A DNA stretch of 64,000 bases from Armatimonadota bacterium (lineage in GTDB: Bacteria > Armatimonadota > Fimbriimonadia > Fimbriimonadales > Fimbriimonadaceae). Shown here one piece after another: positions 63,517 to 64,000 of the stretch. Under the pieces are notes generated by a model. That model searched no databases. It saw only the letters and a program-made list of their open reading frames with translations, and was not told the DNA's origin. The position numbers were made by a program, and so were the translations under genes. Location of the stretch: the NCBI GenBank assembly GCA_018268355.1, contig JAFDWR010000003.1, forward strand, positions 297,714-361,713, read 5' to 3'. Numbering within the stretch: the first letter of the stretch is position 1; each line of letters starts with the position of its first letter.

Positions 63517-63936
63517 CTAGAGTTTCAGGTCAACGATGCCGCTGACGCCAACGCCATCGACGGCGCGGATTCCCTTGCTACCATCGTTGTCGATCGGCAC
63601 CATCGCGCGGATCTTGACCTCGCGTCCGAGGATGTCCTGGTCGAGCTGGGCGACGGCTTCCACCTTGTCGACCTGAGCCTTCGAGCCCATGACCTGCGCG
63701 GCGCCAATGCCCTTGCGCGAGTCGATGCCGATGCTGATGATCGGGACGACCTTGGTGAAGGCGCGATCCGTGTCCTTGTGCTTGGTCAGGCCATTAAAGG
63801 CTCGGTTGATCTGAGGTCCGAACTGCTTGACGGCAGCACCAACGCCGACGACCTTGATGATCTGGCCGATCTGGGTCACGCCCACGGCGGTGACGGCGAG
63901 CAACGAGGCGGCAATAATCCACTTTCTAGTTTTCAT
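63517..63936 (-). CDS. Small secreted protein of unknown function
   Basis: A protein of 139 residues with a signal peptide (KWIIAASLLAVTAVGVTQ). The mature part has a helical start and then beta-rich sequence (VVPIISIGIDSRKGIGAAQV, VKIRAMVPIDNDGSKGIRAV) ending in VSGIVDLKL. The alternating Ile/Val pattern looks like a small beta-sandwich. It has a GGAGAAGGA Shine-Dalgarno; TATAGT lies about 20 nt before the ATG. No family recognised. Confidence 0.7.
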   Translation of the reverse strand: MKTRKWIIAASLLAVTAVGVTQIGQIIKVVGVGAAVKQFGPQINRAFNGLTKHKDTDRAFTKVVPIISIGIDSRKGIGAAQVMGSKAQVDKVEAVAQLDQDILGREVKIRAMVPIDNDGSKGIRAVDGVGVSGIVDLKL

Positions 63937-64000
63937 GAGGGTCCTTCTCCACTTTTACTATACGTCGGAGGCGCAGAAAGAGAACGGCCCCTTCACCACG

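Overview
The window is 64 kb of GC-rich, gene-dense bacterial chromosome with no rRNA, tRNA or CRISPR array. It comes from an aerobic diderm: there is an Omp85-type outer-membrane passenger protein, many Sec and Tat signal peptides, a TatC translocase and a quinol-oxidising Alternative Complex III. The mix of families (Alternative Complex III joined to an A2-type oxidase, a fused heme A synthase/heme O synthase, DUF1800/DUF1501 pairs, tricorn-like S41 and S9 peptidases) suggests Armatimonadota, class Fimbriimonadia. That placement is an inference from gene content; no marker phylogeny was run.

Layout. 1-3.9 kb: 3' end of gatB, a secreted TPR protein, a small esterase, then ruvAB. 4-12.6 kb: mostly single genes (TlpA-like thioredoxin, purN, plsC, ribH, S9 peptidase, zinc-ribbon protein, rimO) and an ECF sigma/soluble zinc anti-sigma pair. 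12.6-18.9 kb: a leftward operon of two amidohydrolases and a type Vd patatin autotransporter. 18.9-21.1 kb: membrane nucleotide cyclase and tyrS. 21.2-24.9 kb: an AT-richer accessory island with two tandem polymorphic-toxin modules, each followed by a likely immunity gene and sharing a 396-bp direct repeat. 25-29.1 kb: a Tat-exported DUF1800/DUF1501 pair and a Cys/Met-metabolism PLP enzyme. 29.2-42.2 kb: a 12-gene leftward respiratory operon, actABCDEF - small membrane protein - sco - coxBACD, ending in a strong terminator. 42.3-45.4 kb: ctaA-ctaB fusion and phosphoglucose/phosphomannose isomerase. 45.5-51.3 kb: a secreted repeat protein, rpsF-ssb, HD hydrolase, lipoprotein and pcrA. 51.4-55.9 kb: a secreted Gly-rich protein, tatC and an MrfA-like helicase. 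55.9-64 kb: subtilase, DAHP synthase, a second ECF sigma/anti-sigma pair, a tricorn-like protease and a small secreted protein.

The genes connect in several ways. ActB and the DUF1800/DUF1501 proteins carry twin-arginine leaders that TatC could serve. Heme A for CoxA comes from the adjacent ctaA-ctaB fusion, and Sco would metallate the CuA site of CoxB. The best candidate for an undescribed system is the toxin island. Its first protein joins an HExxH metallopeptidase-like domain to an Rhs-type junction and a 13-cysteine tail, followed by a lipoprotein. Its second is a module with a type 44 toxin domain and no delivery region. Other notable points are a CX4CH heme motif in CoxB, promoter -10 boxes lying 6-10 nt before start codons (leaderless mRNAs), convergent genes whose stop codons overlap, and a hairpin abutting a start codon.
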